From Nemertoderma westbladi (lineage: Eukaryota > Xenacoelomorpha > Nemertodermatida > Nemertodermatidae), in contig JAUCBJ010009135.1 of assembly GCA_032718475.1 (NCBI GenBank), forward strand, positions 1 through 64,000: a stretch of 64,000 bases of DNA, written 5' to 3'. The stretch's first letter is position 1. Every line of letters starts with the position of its first letter. The notes beneath the pieces were generated by a model. It searched no databases. It was not told where the DNA came from and worked only from the letters and a program-made list of their open reading frames with translations. Below, piece by piece: positions 12,272 through 24,757 of this stretch. The translations under genes were made by a program, and so were the position numbers.

Positions 12272-12361
12272 CTGCACTGAGCTGCACTGAGCTGCACTGA
12301 GCTGCACTGAGCTGCACTGAGCTGCACTGAGCTGCACTGAGCTGCACTGAGCTGCACTGAG
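12272..12361. repeat. 10-bp minisatellite CTGCACTGAG, 9 copies
   Basis: Nine perfect tandem copies of CTGCACTGAG directly upstream of the retroelement-derived ORF. The other duplication copy has eight (55400-55479). The last unit runs into coding sequence for a CxxCxxC-like stretch, so the array appears to have grown from the ORF's own 5' part. Confidence 0.92.
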
Positions 12362-12382
12362 TGTAGGAGCTGCGGTACTCAA

Positions 12383-12967
12383 GTGAACACCTCAGACGTA
12401 CACGGACTAAGCTGCGTCCACAACTATGGCAAATACACCCGCCACGCTGAAGCGAACGACATCATCCACCGCGCCCTTAACTCAGCCGGTAAACCATCCA
12501 CCCTAGAACCACGAGGCATTACGAGAGATGGGAAAAAACCCGACGGAATGACTCGTTCAACATGGTCAAAAGGCAGGATGCTTGTTTGGGACTACACATG
12601 TAGGGATATCCTAGCGAGATCCTACCTCCCCACGACGTGCCAGACAGCCGGAACAGCAGCTACCCCAGCAGAGCGATTAAAGTCACACAAATACGGTGGC
12701 CTGTGCCACGACTATCACTTTGTGACTAATGCTACAGAGACCCTCGGACCCATCGGTGCTGAAGCAACCAGCACCATTCGTGAGATAGGGAGGAGGTTCG
12801 CCCATACCACTGGTGAACCCCGGTCCACAGCTTTCCTCCACCAGCGCCTATCCATGGCGGTGGTAAGAGGAAATGCCACCGCAGTCCTCGGCACCTTCCC
12901 CTCTAACAGAAACCTAGACGAGATGCCACCGCAGTCCTCGGCACCTTCCCCTCTAACAGAAACCTAG
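12383..12967 (+). pseudogene. Retroelement-derived ORF fragment with possible PD-(D/E)XK-like domain, copy 1
   Basis: An open frame of 194 codons with no ATG at its start. The frame stays open upstream, where it reads CTECRSCGTQ into the 10-bp repeat, so it is an internal piece of a longer protein. Key stretches are CVHNYGKYTRHAEANDIIHR, GKKPDGMTRSTW, GRMLVWDYTCRDILARSYLP and LHQRLSMAVVRGNATAVLGT. I recognise this pattern from a conserved C-terminal domain in repetitive, reverse-transcriptase-associated proteins of marine invertebrates. The PDG...WDxT spacing resembles a PD-(D/E)XK nuclease core, which is inference. No reverse transcriptase of the same element is present. The last ~30 codons and the stop lie inside the 50-bp minisatellite. 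The second copy (55501-56085) differs by a few substitutions but is also open. Confidence 0.6.
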
Positions 12968-15900
12968 ACGAGATGCCACCTCAGTCCTCGGCACCTTCCC
13001 CTCTAACAGAAACCTAGACGAGATGCCACCGCAGTCCTCGGCACCTTCCCCTCTAACAGAAACCTAGACGAGATGCCACCTCAGTCCTCGGCACCTTCCC
13101 CTCTAACAGAAACCTAGACGAGATGCCACCTCAGTCCTCGGCACCTTCCCCTCTAACAGAAACCTAGACGAGATGCCACCGCAGTCCTCGGCACCTTCCC
13201 CTCAAACAGAAACCTAGACGAGATGCCACCGCAGTCCCAAGCACCTTCCCCTCTAACAGAAACCTAGACGAGATGCCACCTCAGTCCTCGGCACCTTCCC
13301 CTCTAACAGAAACCTAGACGAGATGCCATCGCAGTCCTCGGCACCTTCCCCTCAAACAGAAACCTAGACGAGATGCCACCTCAGTCCTCGGCACCTTCCC
13401 CTCTAACAGAAACCTAGACGAGATGCCACCGCAGTCCTCGGCACCTTCCCCTCAAACAGAAACCTAGACGAGATGCCACCGCAGTCCCAAGCACCTTCCC
13501 CTCTAACAGAAACCTAGACGAGATGCCACCGCAGTCCTCGGCACCTTCCCCTCCAACAGAAACCTAGACGAGATGCCACCGCAGTCCTCGGCACCTTCCC
13601 CTCTAACAGAAACCTAGACGAGATGCCACCGCAGTCCTCGGCACCTTCCCCTCAAACAGAAACCTAGACGAGATGCCACCGCAGTCCCAAGCACCTTCCC
13701 CTCTAACAGAAACCTAGACGAGATGCCACCTCAGTCCTCGGCACCTTCCCCTCTAACAGAAACCTAGACGAGATGCCATCGCAGTCCTCGGCACCTTCCC
13801 CTCAAACAGAAACCTAGACGAGATGCCACCGCAGTCCTCGGCACCTTCCCCTCTAACAGAAACCTAGACGAGATGCCACCGCAGTCCTCGGCACCTTCCC
13901 CTCTAACAGAAACCTAGACGAGATGCCACCGCAGTCCCAAGCACCTTCCCCTCTAACAGAAACCTAGACGAGATGCCACCTCAGTCCTCGGCACCTTCCC
14001 CTCTAACAGAAACCTAGACGAGATGCCACCGCAGTCCTCGGCACCTTCCCCTCTAACAGAAACCTAGACGAGATGCCACCTCAGTCCTCGGCACCTTCCC
14101 CTCTAACAGAAACCTAGACGAGATGCCACCGCAGTCCTCGGCACCTTCCCCTCTAACAGAAACCTAGACGAGATGCCACCGCATTCCTCGGCACCTTCCC
14201 CTCTAACAGAAACATAGAAAAGATGCCACCGCAGTCCTCGGCACCTTCCCCTCTAACATAAACCTAGACGAGATGCCACCTCAGTCCTCGGCACCTTCCC
14301 CTCTAACAGAAACCTAGACGAGATGCCACCTCAGTCCTCGGCACCTTCCCCTCTAACATAAACCTAGACGAGATGCTACCTCAGTCCTCGGCACCTTCCC
14401 CTCTAACAGAAACCTAGACGAGATGCCACCTCAGTCCTCGGCACCTTCCCCTCTAACATAAACCTAGACGAGATGCCACCGCAGTCCTCGGCACCTTCCC
14501 CTCTAACAGAAACCTAGACGAGATGCCACCGCATTCCTCGGCACCTTCCCCTCTAACAGAAACATAGAAAAGATGCCACCGCAGTCCTCGGCACCTTCCC
14601 CTCTAACATAAACCTAGACGAGATGCCACCTCAGTCCTCGGCACCTTCCCCTCTAACAGAAACCTAGACGAGATGCCACCTCAGTCCTCGGCACCTTCCC
14701 CTCTAACATAAACCTAGACGAGATGCCACCTCAGTCCTCGGCACCTTCCCCTCTAACAGAAACCTAGACGAGATGCCACCTCAGTCCTCGGCACCTTCCC
14801 CTCTAACAGAAACCTAGACGAGATGCCACCTCAGTCCTCGGCACCTTCCCCTCCAACAGAAACCTAGACGAGATGCCACCGCAGTCCTCGGCACCTTCCC
14901 CTCTAACAGAAACATAGAAAAGATGCCACCGCAGTCCTCGGCACCTTCCCCTCCAACAGAAACCTAGACGAGATGCCACCGCAGTCCTCGGCACCTTCCC
15001 CTCTAACAGAAACCTAGACGAGATGCCACCTCAGTCCTCGGCACCTTCCCCTCTAACAGAAACCTAGACGAGATGCCACCGCAGTCCTCGGCACCTTCCC
15101 CTCTAACAGAAACCTAGACGAGATGCCACCTCAGTCCTCGGCACCTTCCCCTCTAACAGAAACCTAGACGAGATGCCACCGCAGTCCTCGGCACCTTCCC
15201 CTCTAACAGAAACCTAGACGAGATGCCACCGCAGTCCTCGGCACCTTCCCCTCTAACAGAAACCTAGACGAGATGCCACCTCAGTCCTCGGCACCTTCCC
15301 CTCTAACAGAAACCTAGACGAGATGCCACCGCATTCCTCGGCACCTTCCCCTCTAACAGAAACCTAGACGAGATGCCACCTCAGTCCTCGGCACCTTCCC
15401 CTCTAACAGAAACCTAGACGAGATGCCACCTCAGTCCTCGGCACCTTCCCCTCTAACAGAAACCTAGACGAGATGCCACCTCAGTCCTCGGCACCTTCCC
15501 CTCTAACAGAAACCTAGACGAGATGCCACCTCAGTCCTCGGCACCTTCCCCTCTAACAGAAACCTAGACGAGATGCCACCGCATTCCTCGGCACCTTCCC
15601 CTCTAACAGAAACCTAGACGAGATGCCACCGCAGTCCTCGGAACCTTCCCCTCTAACAGAAACCTAGACGAGATGCCACCGCAGTCCTCGGAACCTTCCC
15701 CTCTAACAGAAACCTAGACGAGATGCCACCGCAGTCCTCGGCACCTTCCCCTCCAACAGAAACCTAGACGAGATGCCACCTCAGTCCTCGGCACCTTCCC
15801 CTCTAACATAAACCTAGACGAGATGCCACCGCAGTCCTCGGAACCTTCCCCTCTAACAGAAACCTAGACGAGATGCCACCGCAGTCCTCGGAACCTTCCC

Positions 15901-18874
15901 CTCTAACAGAAACCTAGACGAGATGCCACCGCAGTCCTCGGAACCTTCCCCTCTAACAGAAACCTAGACGAGATGCCACCGCAGTCCTCGGAACCTTCCC
16001 CTCTAACAGAAACCTAGACGAGATGCCACCTCAGTCCTCGGCACCTTCCCCTCTAACATAAACCTAGACGAGATGCCACCGCAGTCCTCGGAACCTTCCC
16101 CTCTAACAGAAACCTAGACGAGATGCCACCGCAGTCCTCGGCACCTTCCCCTCCAACAGAAACCTAGACGAGATGCCACTTCAGTCCTCGGCACGTTCCC
16201 CTCTAACAGAAACCTAGACGAGATGCCACCTCAGTCCTCGGCACCTTCCCCTCTAACATAAACCTAGACGAGATGCCACCGCAGTCCTCGGAACCTTCCC
16301 CTCTAACAGAAACCTAGACGAGATGCCACCGCAGTCCTCGGAACCTTCCCCTCTAACAGAAACATAGAAAAGATGCCATCGCAGTCCTCGGCACCTTCCC
16401 CTCTAACAGAAACCTAGACGAGATGCCACCTCAGTCCTGGGCACCTTCCCCTCTAACAGAAACCTAGACGAGATGCCACCTCAGTCCTCGGCACCTTCCC
16501 CTCTAATAGAAACCTAGACGAGATGCCACCGCAGTCCTCGGCACCTTCCCCTCTAACAGAAACCTAGACGAGATGCCACCTCAGTCCTCGGCACCTTCCC
16601 CTCTAACAGAAACCTAGACGAGATGCCACCGCAGTCCTCGACACCTTCCCCTCTAACAGAAACCTAGACGAGATGCCACCGCAGTCCTCGGCACCTTCCC
16701 CTCTAACAGAAACCTAGACGAGATGCCACCTCAGTCCTCGGAACCTTCCCCTCTAACAGAAACCTAGACGAGATGCCACCGCAGTCCTCGGCACCTTCCC
16801 CTCTAACAGAAACCTAGACGAGATGCCACCTCAGTCCTCGGCACCTTCCCCTCTAATAGAAACCTAGACGAGATGCCACCGCAGTCCTCGGCACCTTCCC
16901 CTCTAACAGAAACCTAGACGAGATGCCACCTCAGTCCTCGGCACCTTCCCCTCTAACAGAAACCTAGACGAGATGCCACCGCAGTCCTCGACACCTTCCC
17001 CTCTAACAGAAACCTAGACGAGATGCCACCGCAGTCCTCGGCACTTTCCCCTCTAACAGAAACCTAGACGAGATGCCACCGCAGTCCTCGGAACCTTCCC
17101 CTCTAACAGAAACCTAGACGAGATGCCACCGCAGTCCTCGGAACCTTCCCCTCTAACAGAAACCTAGACGAGATGCCACCTCAGTCCTCGGCACCTTCCC
17201 CTCTAACATAAACCTAGACGAGATGCCACCGCAGTCCTCGGAACCTTCCCCTCTAACAGAAACCTAGACGAGATGCCACCGCAGTCCTCGGCACCTTCCC
17301 CTCCAACAGAAACCTAGACGAGATGCCACTTCAGTCCTCGGCACGTTCCCCTCTAACAGAAACCTAGACGAGATGCCACCTCAGTCCTCGGCACCTTCCC
17401 CTCTAACATAAACCTAGACGAGATGCCACCGCAGTCCTCGGAACCTTCCCCTCTAACAGAAACCTAGACGAGATGCCACCGCAGTCCTCGGAACCTTCCC
17501 CTCTAACAGAAACATAGAAAAGATGCCATCGCAGTCCTCGGCACCTTCCCCTCTAACAGAAACCTAGACGAGATGCCACCTCAGTCCTGGGCACCTTCCC
17601 CTCTAACAGAAACCTAGACGAGATGCCACCTCAGTCCTCGGCACCTTCCCCTCTAATAGAAACCTAGACGAGATGCCACCGCAGTCCTCGGCACCTTCCC
17701 CTCTAACAGAAACCTAGACGAGATGCCACCTCAGTCCTCGGCACCTTCCCCTCTAACAGAAACCTAGACGAGATGCCACCGCAGTCCTCGACACCTTCCC
17801 CTCTAACAGAAACCTAGACGAGATGCCACCGCAGTCCTCGGCACTTTCCCCTCTAACAGAAACCTAGACGAGATGCCACCTCAGTCCTCGGCACCTTCCC
17901 CTCTAACAGAAACCTAGACGAAATGCCACCTCAGTCCTCGGCACCTTCCCCTCTAACAGAAACCTAGACGAGATGCCACCGCAGTCCTCGACACCTTCCC
18001 CTCTAACAGAAACCTAGACGAGATGCCACCTCAGTCCTCGGCACCTTCCCCTCTAACAGAAACCTAGACGAGATGCCACCTCAGTCCTCGGCACCTTCCC
18101 CTCTAACAGAAACCTAGACGAGATGCCACCTCAGTCCTCGGCACCTTCCCCTCTAACAGAAACCTAGACGAGATGCCACCGCAGTCCTCGGCACTTTCCC
18201 CTCTAACAGAAACCTAGACGAAATGCCACCTCAGTCCTCGGCACCTTCCCCTCTAACAGAAACCTAGACGAAATGCCACCTCAGTCCTCGGCACCTTCCC
18301 CTCTAACAGAAACCTAGACGAGATGCCACCTCAGTCCTCGGCACCTTCCCCTCTAACAGAAACCTAGACGAGATGCCACCTCAGTCCTCGGCACCTTCCC
18401 CTCTAACAGAAACCTAGACGAGATGCCACCTCAGTCCTCGGCACCTTCCCCTCTAACAGAAACCTAGACGAGATGCCACCGCAGTCCTCGGCACTTTCCC
18501 CTCTAACAGAAACCTAGACGAAATGCCACCTCAGTCCTCGGCACCTTCCCCTCTAACAGAAACCTAGACGAAATGCCACCTCAGTCCTCGGCACCTTCCC
18601 CTCTAACAGAAACCTAGACGAGATGCCACCTCAGTCCTCGGCACCTTCCCCTCCAACAGAAACCTAGACGAGATGCCACCGCAGTCCTCGGCACCTTCCC
18701 CTCTAACAGAAACCTAGACGAGATGCCACCGCAGTCCTCGGCACCTTCCCCTCTAACAGAAACCTAGACGAGATGCCACCGCAGTACTCGGCACCTTCCC
18801 CTCTAACAGAAACCTAGACGAGATGCCACCGCAGTCCTCGGCACCTTCCCCTCTAACAGAAACCTAGACGAGAT
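12873..18874. repeat. 50-bp minisatellite, 120 copies (copy 1)
   Basis: Exactly 120 register-perfect units of 50 bp (ATGCCACCGCAGTCCTCGGC, ACCTTCCCCTCTAACAGAAA, CCTAGACGAG). The first unit is coding sequence of the preceding ORF (NATAVLGTFPSNRNLDE), so the array amplified the 3' end of that ORF. Because 50 is not divisible by 3, the reading frame is lost after one further unit. Variants such as CAGTCCTGGG, GCACGTTCCC and CTAATAGAAA reveal higher-order duplication: the 16191-16850 block recurs 1150 bp (23 units) later. A 350-bp (7-unit) periodicity is seen at 14211, 14561 and 14911. Confidence 0.96.
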
Positions 18875-20127
18875 TTTCCTACTTTAATAGTGATTACCTC
18901 CTGCACGACGAATAGATGCCTTTTATTATTCCTTTCCCTTTTTTTTTATCACATTTTATCAAAATTAGTACTGTTATCTCAATAATTTATTTTTTTAGAG
19001 TAGCATTATCATCTGCAGGCCCTTCTTGCTCGCCACCTCCACACAAAAACTTATTTAGGTTATATAAAATTTCCCATTATTCTTATTATTGTAATATTAT
19101 GTACAGATTGTTTTTGTATTTTACTATTATAAATGTATTGTAGCTCTTATTTCTCTATCTTATAACCTGTATACCGTGTACCGTGTATAATCTTAACGGC
19201 GAGTCCAGGGTCCTCGTGATTAGTTGGGTCAACGTAAGGTCGGAAACCCATGGGGAATTTAACTAAAAACTAATTATTACTATTAAAGTAAAATTATTAA
19301 ACGCCAAATAACAATTTCATAAAATATAAGAATTAAAATATTTATTTAACTATTTTTCTATTTATATGTGCAACCATCGTACAGCGATCATGGATAGCTG
19401 CAAATAGGCTTAATGGTCCCACGGCCTTTACGGAACCCATTTTGCTTCCCACCCACGCAACAATCTCTCAACAGGATCCCTGATGCGATTTAATAGATTT
19501 CTGTTGTACAGCTTTGCTGCAATCTAGATCAATGAGATTCCATGAAAAAATCTATAGAGTGATAGTTTGCCATTCTTTGGGGCTCCGGCTGGGACCAACT
19601 TATTTGTTTTAATTTCTTGAGGGACTCTCTTTGTCCTATACAAGTCCACAATAATGGGGTGAATGAGCTCCAAACACCCAGGAATTTTATAGACCTCGGG
19701 GGGACGCCATCTACTCCACTGCTACAAGTTTCAGCAAAGGAGATGTCACCAATAATGGGGATATGTGAGCACAGTCTCAGGCACACTATGTACCTCAAAG
19801 TTATCAGGCAATACCCTGTCATTATTTAGGTTCTATGTTTTTTGTTCGTGTTGTGAGGTGTAAGTAAGACTCTATTGTTTACCTGTTTATTTTTTATATA
19901 TACAACAAGCCCCCCGTTAGTCAGTATGTCGCGTGCGACCTTTAATTATTATTTAGGAGCTTCTTTAAAGTGGGTTTCTAACTATTGTGGCGTTCAGCTG
20001 GGTTGATGTGGTAAACTTTATTACGGTATGAGTTAAGGGAAGGTGATAATAAGTTGTGCAATTATTATACTCATATGAAATGTGATGCTCATGTGTGAAT
20101 CGGTCCTAAAAAATAGTTTGATAATAG
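18875..20127. other. Duplicated intron segment downstream of the minisatellite (copy 1)
   Basis: Non-coding sequence, near-identical to 57243-58494. It carries the RTE fragment at 19411-19829 and the dispersed repeat at about 19866-19945. It ends at the tandem-duplication junction: after GTTTGATAATAG (ending 20127) this copy joins the minisatellite, whereas the second copy (ending 58494) runs into single-copy intron. The frame at 18916-19143 is AT-rich and unsupported. Confidence 0.75.
19411..19829 (-). pseudogene. Decayed RTE-like LINE reverse transcriptase fragment (copy 1)
   Basis: On the minus strand this matches the reverse transcriptase part of the intact LINE (about 6210-6640). Recognisable pieces are the SGVDGVPP, PIIGDISFAE and FRKGRG regions, interrupted by stops and indels. 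It is an old, 5'- and 3'-truncated copy of the same or a sister family. An almost identical copy at 57780-58197 arose by the later tandem duplication, not by a second retrotransposition. Confidence 0.8.
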
Positions 20128-20690
20128 GAGTACTGGTACTGGTTACACTACCGGTAACGGTTCTATAACAGCACTGGTTACACTACACGGTATCACTTAC
20201 ACTACCAGTACCTGTTACACTACCGGTACCGGTTACACTACTGGTAACGGTTCTGTAACAGAACTGGTTAGGCTACACGGTATCACTTACACTACCAGTA
20301 CCTGTTACACTATCAGTACCGGTTACACTACCGGTAACGGTTCTATAACAGCACTGGTTACACTACACGGTATCGCTTACACTACCAGTGTCTGTTACAC
20401 TACCGGTACCGGTTACACTACCAGTAACGGTTCTCTAACAGCACTGGTTACACTACCGGTACCGGTTACACTACCGGTACCATTTACACTACTGGTAACG
20501 GTTCTCTAACAGCACTGGTTACACTACCGGTACCGGTTAATCAACCAGTACAGGTTACGCTACCAGTAATGATTACACTACCGGTAACGGTTACACTACC
20601 AGTAACGGTTCTCTAACAGTACTGGTTACACTACATGGAATCGCTTACACTACCGGTACCGGTTACACTACCGGTAACGGTTTTCGAACG
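20128..20690. repeat. Minisatellite segment opening duplication copy 2
   Basis: Near-identical to about 9191-9744 of the derived minisatellite, joined abruptly to the end of copy 1. Relative to copy 1, the next ~1.26 kb of array and the 3' half of Roco exon D are missing; the junction is near 20690-20702. Confidence 0.85.
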
Positions 20691-20702
20691 GTTTTCTAAT
20701 AT

Positions 20703-20818
20703 CTCAAACACAAGTCAATTATTATGTCACGCAATTTGGATAGACCCTGTCCAGTGACGCAACTAACAGCTAACAACTGCATCGGTTGCCGTCGAGACTT
20801 CAGATCCATCAAATAGTA
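20703..20818 (-). pseudogene. Truncated duplicate of Roco exon D
   Basis: This matches 11013-11126 with two substitutions. It has lost the acceptor side: a deletion joins AAATAG directly to TAGGATTCC, removing the equivalent of about 11127-11193. It has also lost the donor side, which now runs into minisatellite. Neither splice site survives, so this copy cannot be spliced as an exon. It marks the duplication as covering the exon as well as the intron. Confidence 0.85.
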
Positions 20819-21326
20819 GGATTCCATTAATATTAATAACGACAAGACTGTTATAATAATTGTTGACATTTGAATTAGTGTTTATCAGTTTATTAACTGA
20901 TGAATTAAATAAATTATTGTTTTACGAAAGTGATTATTTGTGTAAGCTTACTTATTTGCTGTATTATTATTTAATCTAAATGTACATAATAGTTTTAATA
21001 AATTATTTTACAAAATGTTTCCAATTCTTAGTTAGGCCTGCTGCTTACGGGGTCGTGTTAATTAGGCTGAATGAAAATTTCATGTCGTCTGTCTGTCTGT
21101 CCGTCCGCCGGTACGTCCGTAATAAATAATTCATTCGTAAATAACTTTTGATGATTTTAAACATTTTCAACCAAATTTTGTATTCTAGACTAGATGAAAG
21201 TCTGTTAAGTAAATAGTCTGCTAAAAACCTACGTATAGCGCGAGTTCAACCCACGGTGACGTGCTTCTTTATTATTTTTACATTTCAGAACAAATTCATT
21301 CGATTCTGTCATATCATAAGGACCTA

Positions 21327-23636
21327 CAGTACCGCTTTCAAATAACGTCGTATTGGTTCCTAATAGGATCCTATTAGGATCCAAGTCACTGATTCACTAC
21401 TATTGGAGTTAGGATTTAATTGGAAATGAAATTTAGCCCAAATTCCAGACTTGGAGGCACTTAGGATTTGACTTGGATTTCATTAGGAATTTACTTGGAA
21501 ATCGGCGCTTACTTTGATGTCTGGGAGGTTGACTGACTCAGACTATGCTTGTGCTGGTCTACTTCTTCTCTATCCTGTCAATCATTAAGATGTATAGAAT
21601 GGACTAGACTCAGCCTAAAGTTTGCGTAGTGTTCAGTTCATTACATTGAGGTATGGATATCGATGGAAGATTACACTACTACTGTACCTTGTATTGCCAG
21701 CCTCTGACGTAAAGAATATTTAAAACATATACTGTAATAGATGAAATCCACACACATCAGCACATAGTTAACGTCCGTGGGCTGGTGGGCTCTGGAATAA
21801 TTTGAAATCGTATTGAACTTACAAATAAATGTATGATCACACACTGTATTTATTACTATTCTACACGAAGTGGGGCCTTCGCGCAGCACGTGAAATGAGT
21901 TAATGCTAAGTATCAACTCGAAAGGATTATAAAAACATAGGAGAAGATTTTCCCGGAAAACGTTAACCCTCTAGCGGGAGACTGGGTAACTGAAGAAGGA
22001 AGGATTAGTTTCCCTACAAAGCCACAGCCTATGGTCTATTACATATCTGCCAAATTTCAGCATAAATGGATTAAAAGCAAAGAAATGGGAGGACATTTAA
22101 CGTTTAGACATGTGGCCCTCTAGCAGGAGACTATTGCTCTGATGGTGTCTGAAAGTCTCTCAAACGTCTCAACTTTTAATCATATTGATGCCTACAAATT
22201 TTCAACTTGGCAGCTTTAAATTCGACAAAGTTATAAGCATGTCAATATCATAACGACGACAACGATTTCACTTTCAGACATTTGGCCCTCTAGCGGCAGA
22301 CTGGAGAACTGCAGATGGATTCGCCTCCTTTGAAAGTCACAGCTAATGGTCTAATACATATCTGCCAAGTTTCAGCTTAAACGGATTAAAAGCAAAGAAA
22401 TGGGAGGGCATTTAATGTTTAGACATGTGGCCCTCTAGCGGGAGACCATTGCACTGATGGTGTCTGAAAGTCTCTCAAAAATCTCAACTTTAGCTCATAT
22501 TGATACCTACAAATTTTCAACTTGGCAGCTTTAAATCCGACAAAGTTATTAGCATGTCAAAATCGTAACGACGACAACGATTTCACTTTCAGACCTTTGG
22601 CCCTCTAGCGGCAGACTGGAGAACTGCAGATGGATTCGCCTCCTTTGAAAGTCACAGCTAATGGTCTAATACATATCTGCCAAGTTTCAGCTTAAACGGA
22701 TTAAAAGCAAAGAAATGGGAGGGCATTTAATGTGTAGACATGTGGCCCTCTAGCGGGAGACCATTGCACTGATGGTGTCTGAAAGTCTCTCAAAAATCTC
22801 AACTTTTGCTCATATTGATACCTACAAATTTTCAACTTGGCAGCTTTAAATCCGACAAAGTTATTAGCATGTCAAAATCGTAACGACGACGACAACGACG
22901 ACGACGACGACAACGACGACGACGACAACTATTTGCATAAATTGACCCACCCCCTAACAGTGTCAATTCGCTAAGGCTCCGCCAACTTCGTGGCTCGCCC
23001 CACATATTTTGAGTAATAAAGAGTAAAACACAATGTTTGTGTAATTATTAATAGAATAAATATTAGTTTATTTTCATTTATTAGTTTAATTAATAATTAG
23101 ACAGGGGCTAAAACTGGGCGACTAAATAAATGTATGTAATATTGAATGCTATATTTGCTATACCCACAAAGCACATTACACTCTCCAAGCAGAATCCGCA
23201 ACATGTCACAATTCGTATCGCTACCACTACGAAAAATAAATGACGTAACATCCTACAGACAGGAATTAACAGACCCTTATGAGTTTAGTGGCGGTTTGTA
23301 ACAAACTTATCCTCTTGGCATATTGTTATTAATATTAATTATAAATTATATTTATTATACCATGGAAATGGTAAAATCGCCAGATCTAAAAATTTCGCAC
23401 AATAATTTAAATAAAATTATTAAAAGTTTGACGTCCGATTACAATCAGATTACGCTTTAGCAGCCCAACTACTTGTTGGCATACAATCTGTAATGTTGAT
23501 CTATTTATTGGGTGATTATTTTCGGCTTAGGGCTTGTTCTGTATTGATTTTGTTGGTGTGCGTACTTGTATATTGGCTGTGACGACATCTATTGGGTTGT
23601 AATTTTTATTGGTGGGCCGTAAGTTGATTATTGGGT
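21327..23636 (+). repeat. Left terminal inverted repeat of the giant element
   Basis: Reverse complement of 52934-54104. Near the tip is a perfect 20-bp palindrome CCTAATAGGATCCTATTAGG (21359-21378), mirrored at 54053-54072. After it come degenerate repeats of TTAGGATTTGACTTGGA type, as expected for subterminal transposase-binding sites. It is interrupted by the insertion at 21866-23004. The inner boundary is where identity stops, at ATTGGGT (23636). Confidence 0.9.
21866..23004. mobile_element. 1139-bp non-autonomous insertion in the left inverted repeat
   Basis: The right inverted repeat preserves the empty site (CTATTCTACA-TATTTTGAG). Here the same site is split with ACA on both sides (21863-21865 and 23002-23004), suggesting a 3-bp target duplication. 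The ends are CGAAGTGGGGCCTTCGCGCA and CTTCGTGGCTCGCCCC. The same ends occur on the insertion in the BEL/Pao element (33605-35157). The interior has a ~312-bp unit repeated about 2.7 times (CCCTCTAGCGGGAGACCATT near 22121, 22432 and 22746) and an ACG/ACA microsatellite near 22890-22930. There is no coding capacity. Confidence 0.8.
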
Positions 23637-23974
23637 TTATTTTTAGCTCGGTTATTGTTACTGTAGTATGTACCTTTATACCTCGCCTGGGGCGGGCTCG
23701 GGTATTGCTTGGGGTGGGCGTACTTAGCTGCTATATTGGATATGTAATCACGATTGGCTTCTGTAAAGTTGAGGATAACATGTGGCCATTATTGCTAGGT
23801 AACTCCATTGTTGCAAGGGTCAAACTGATTATAGCTCGTTTGCTTGTCTGCCTGTTGAAGTAATGTGCAGTTTGTTCGGTAATCCATTAACACCTTTTAT
23901 ATTGGTTGAGTTTGGTGTATATAAACTATAGTTATGGGATTCATTCTTCAGTAGCATACGAACCCCAGCCAACT
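23637..23974. other. Unassigned segment between inverted repeat and 85-bp array
   Basis: No gene recognised. An open frame at 23609-23863 encodes a hydrophobic, GTG/TTG-rich peptide that starts inside the inverted repeat. It has no known motif and I treat it as chance. Confidence 0.4.
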
Positions 23975-24590
23975 GTCATGCCATTTAATTAAATGTTTTT
24001 GGTCCCGGCCGGACCGGTAATTTTATTATTATTATTAATGCAATATTATTATTATTATTAGTCTATATACTCAATCTTCCTCCATTATTAAACTACTTGT
24101 AAGGCGAGTATTAGATGCAGTAGTATATTATTATTATTATTATATTAGTCTATATACTCAATCTTCCTCCATTATTAAACTACTCGTAAGGCGAGTATTA
24201 GATGCAGTAGTATATTATTATTATTATATTAGTCTATATACTCAATCTTCCTCCATTATTAAACTACTTGTAAGGCGAGTATTAGATGCAGTAGTATATT
24301 ATTATTATTATATTAGTCTATATACTCAATCTTCCTCCATTATTAAACTACTCGTAAGGCGAGTATTAGATGCAGTAGTATATTATTATTATTATATTAG
24401 TCTATATACTCAATCTTCCTCCATTATTAAACTACTCGTAAGGCGAGTATTAGATGCAGTAGTATATTATTATTATTATTATATTAGTCTATATACTCAA
24501 TCTTCCTCCATTATTAAACTACTTGTAATGCGAGTATTAGATGCAGTAGTATATTATTATTATTATTATTATATTAGTCTATATACTCTG
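23975..24590. repeat. ~85-bp tandem repeat, six copies, upstream of the myosin-tail gene
   Basis: Units begin at GTCTATATACTCAATCTTCC (24061, 24149, 24232, 24315, 24400, 24487, with a partial unit near 24577). Spacing is 83-90 bp because an internal ATT/TTA microsatellite varies in length. Each unit carries a partial dyad around TACTCGTAAGGCGAGTA. The array ends about 170 bp before the first exon, so it sits where the promoter should be. Confidence 0.9.
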
Positions 24591-24757
24591 TCTATAGTCT
24601 ATATAGTCTGAACGTGCAGACGTGTCTGACGACTGCAGAACTGCAGGCAGAACATCTGATCCTCTGAACTGTCTGACTGTAGGCTGGTAGGCCTTTGGCA
24701 GATCGGTAAAGAAAAAGCCTGATACTGCATACTGTGCAGCTGTGATAGGGTGAATTT

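Noticed and set aside
12873-18874. Regular 50-bp repeats resembling a CRISPR array
   Set aside because: Units are contiguous with no unique spacers, the DNA is eukaryotic, and the unit is visibly derived from the adjacent ORF.
23609-23863. Hydrophobic 84-codon frame as a membrane protein
   Set aside because: It begins inside the inverted repeat, is GT/TT-driven in composition, and has no recognisable motif.
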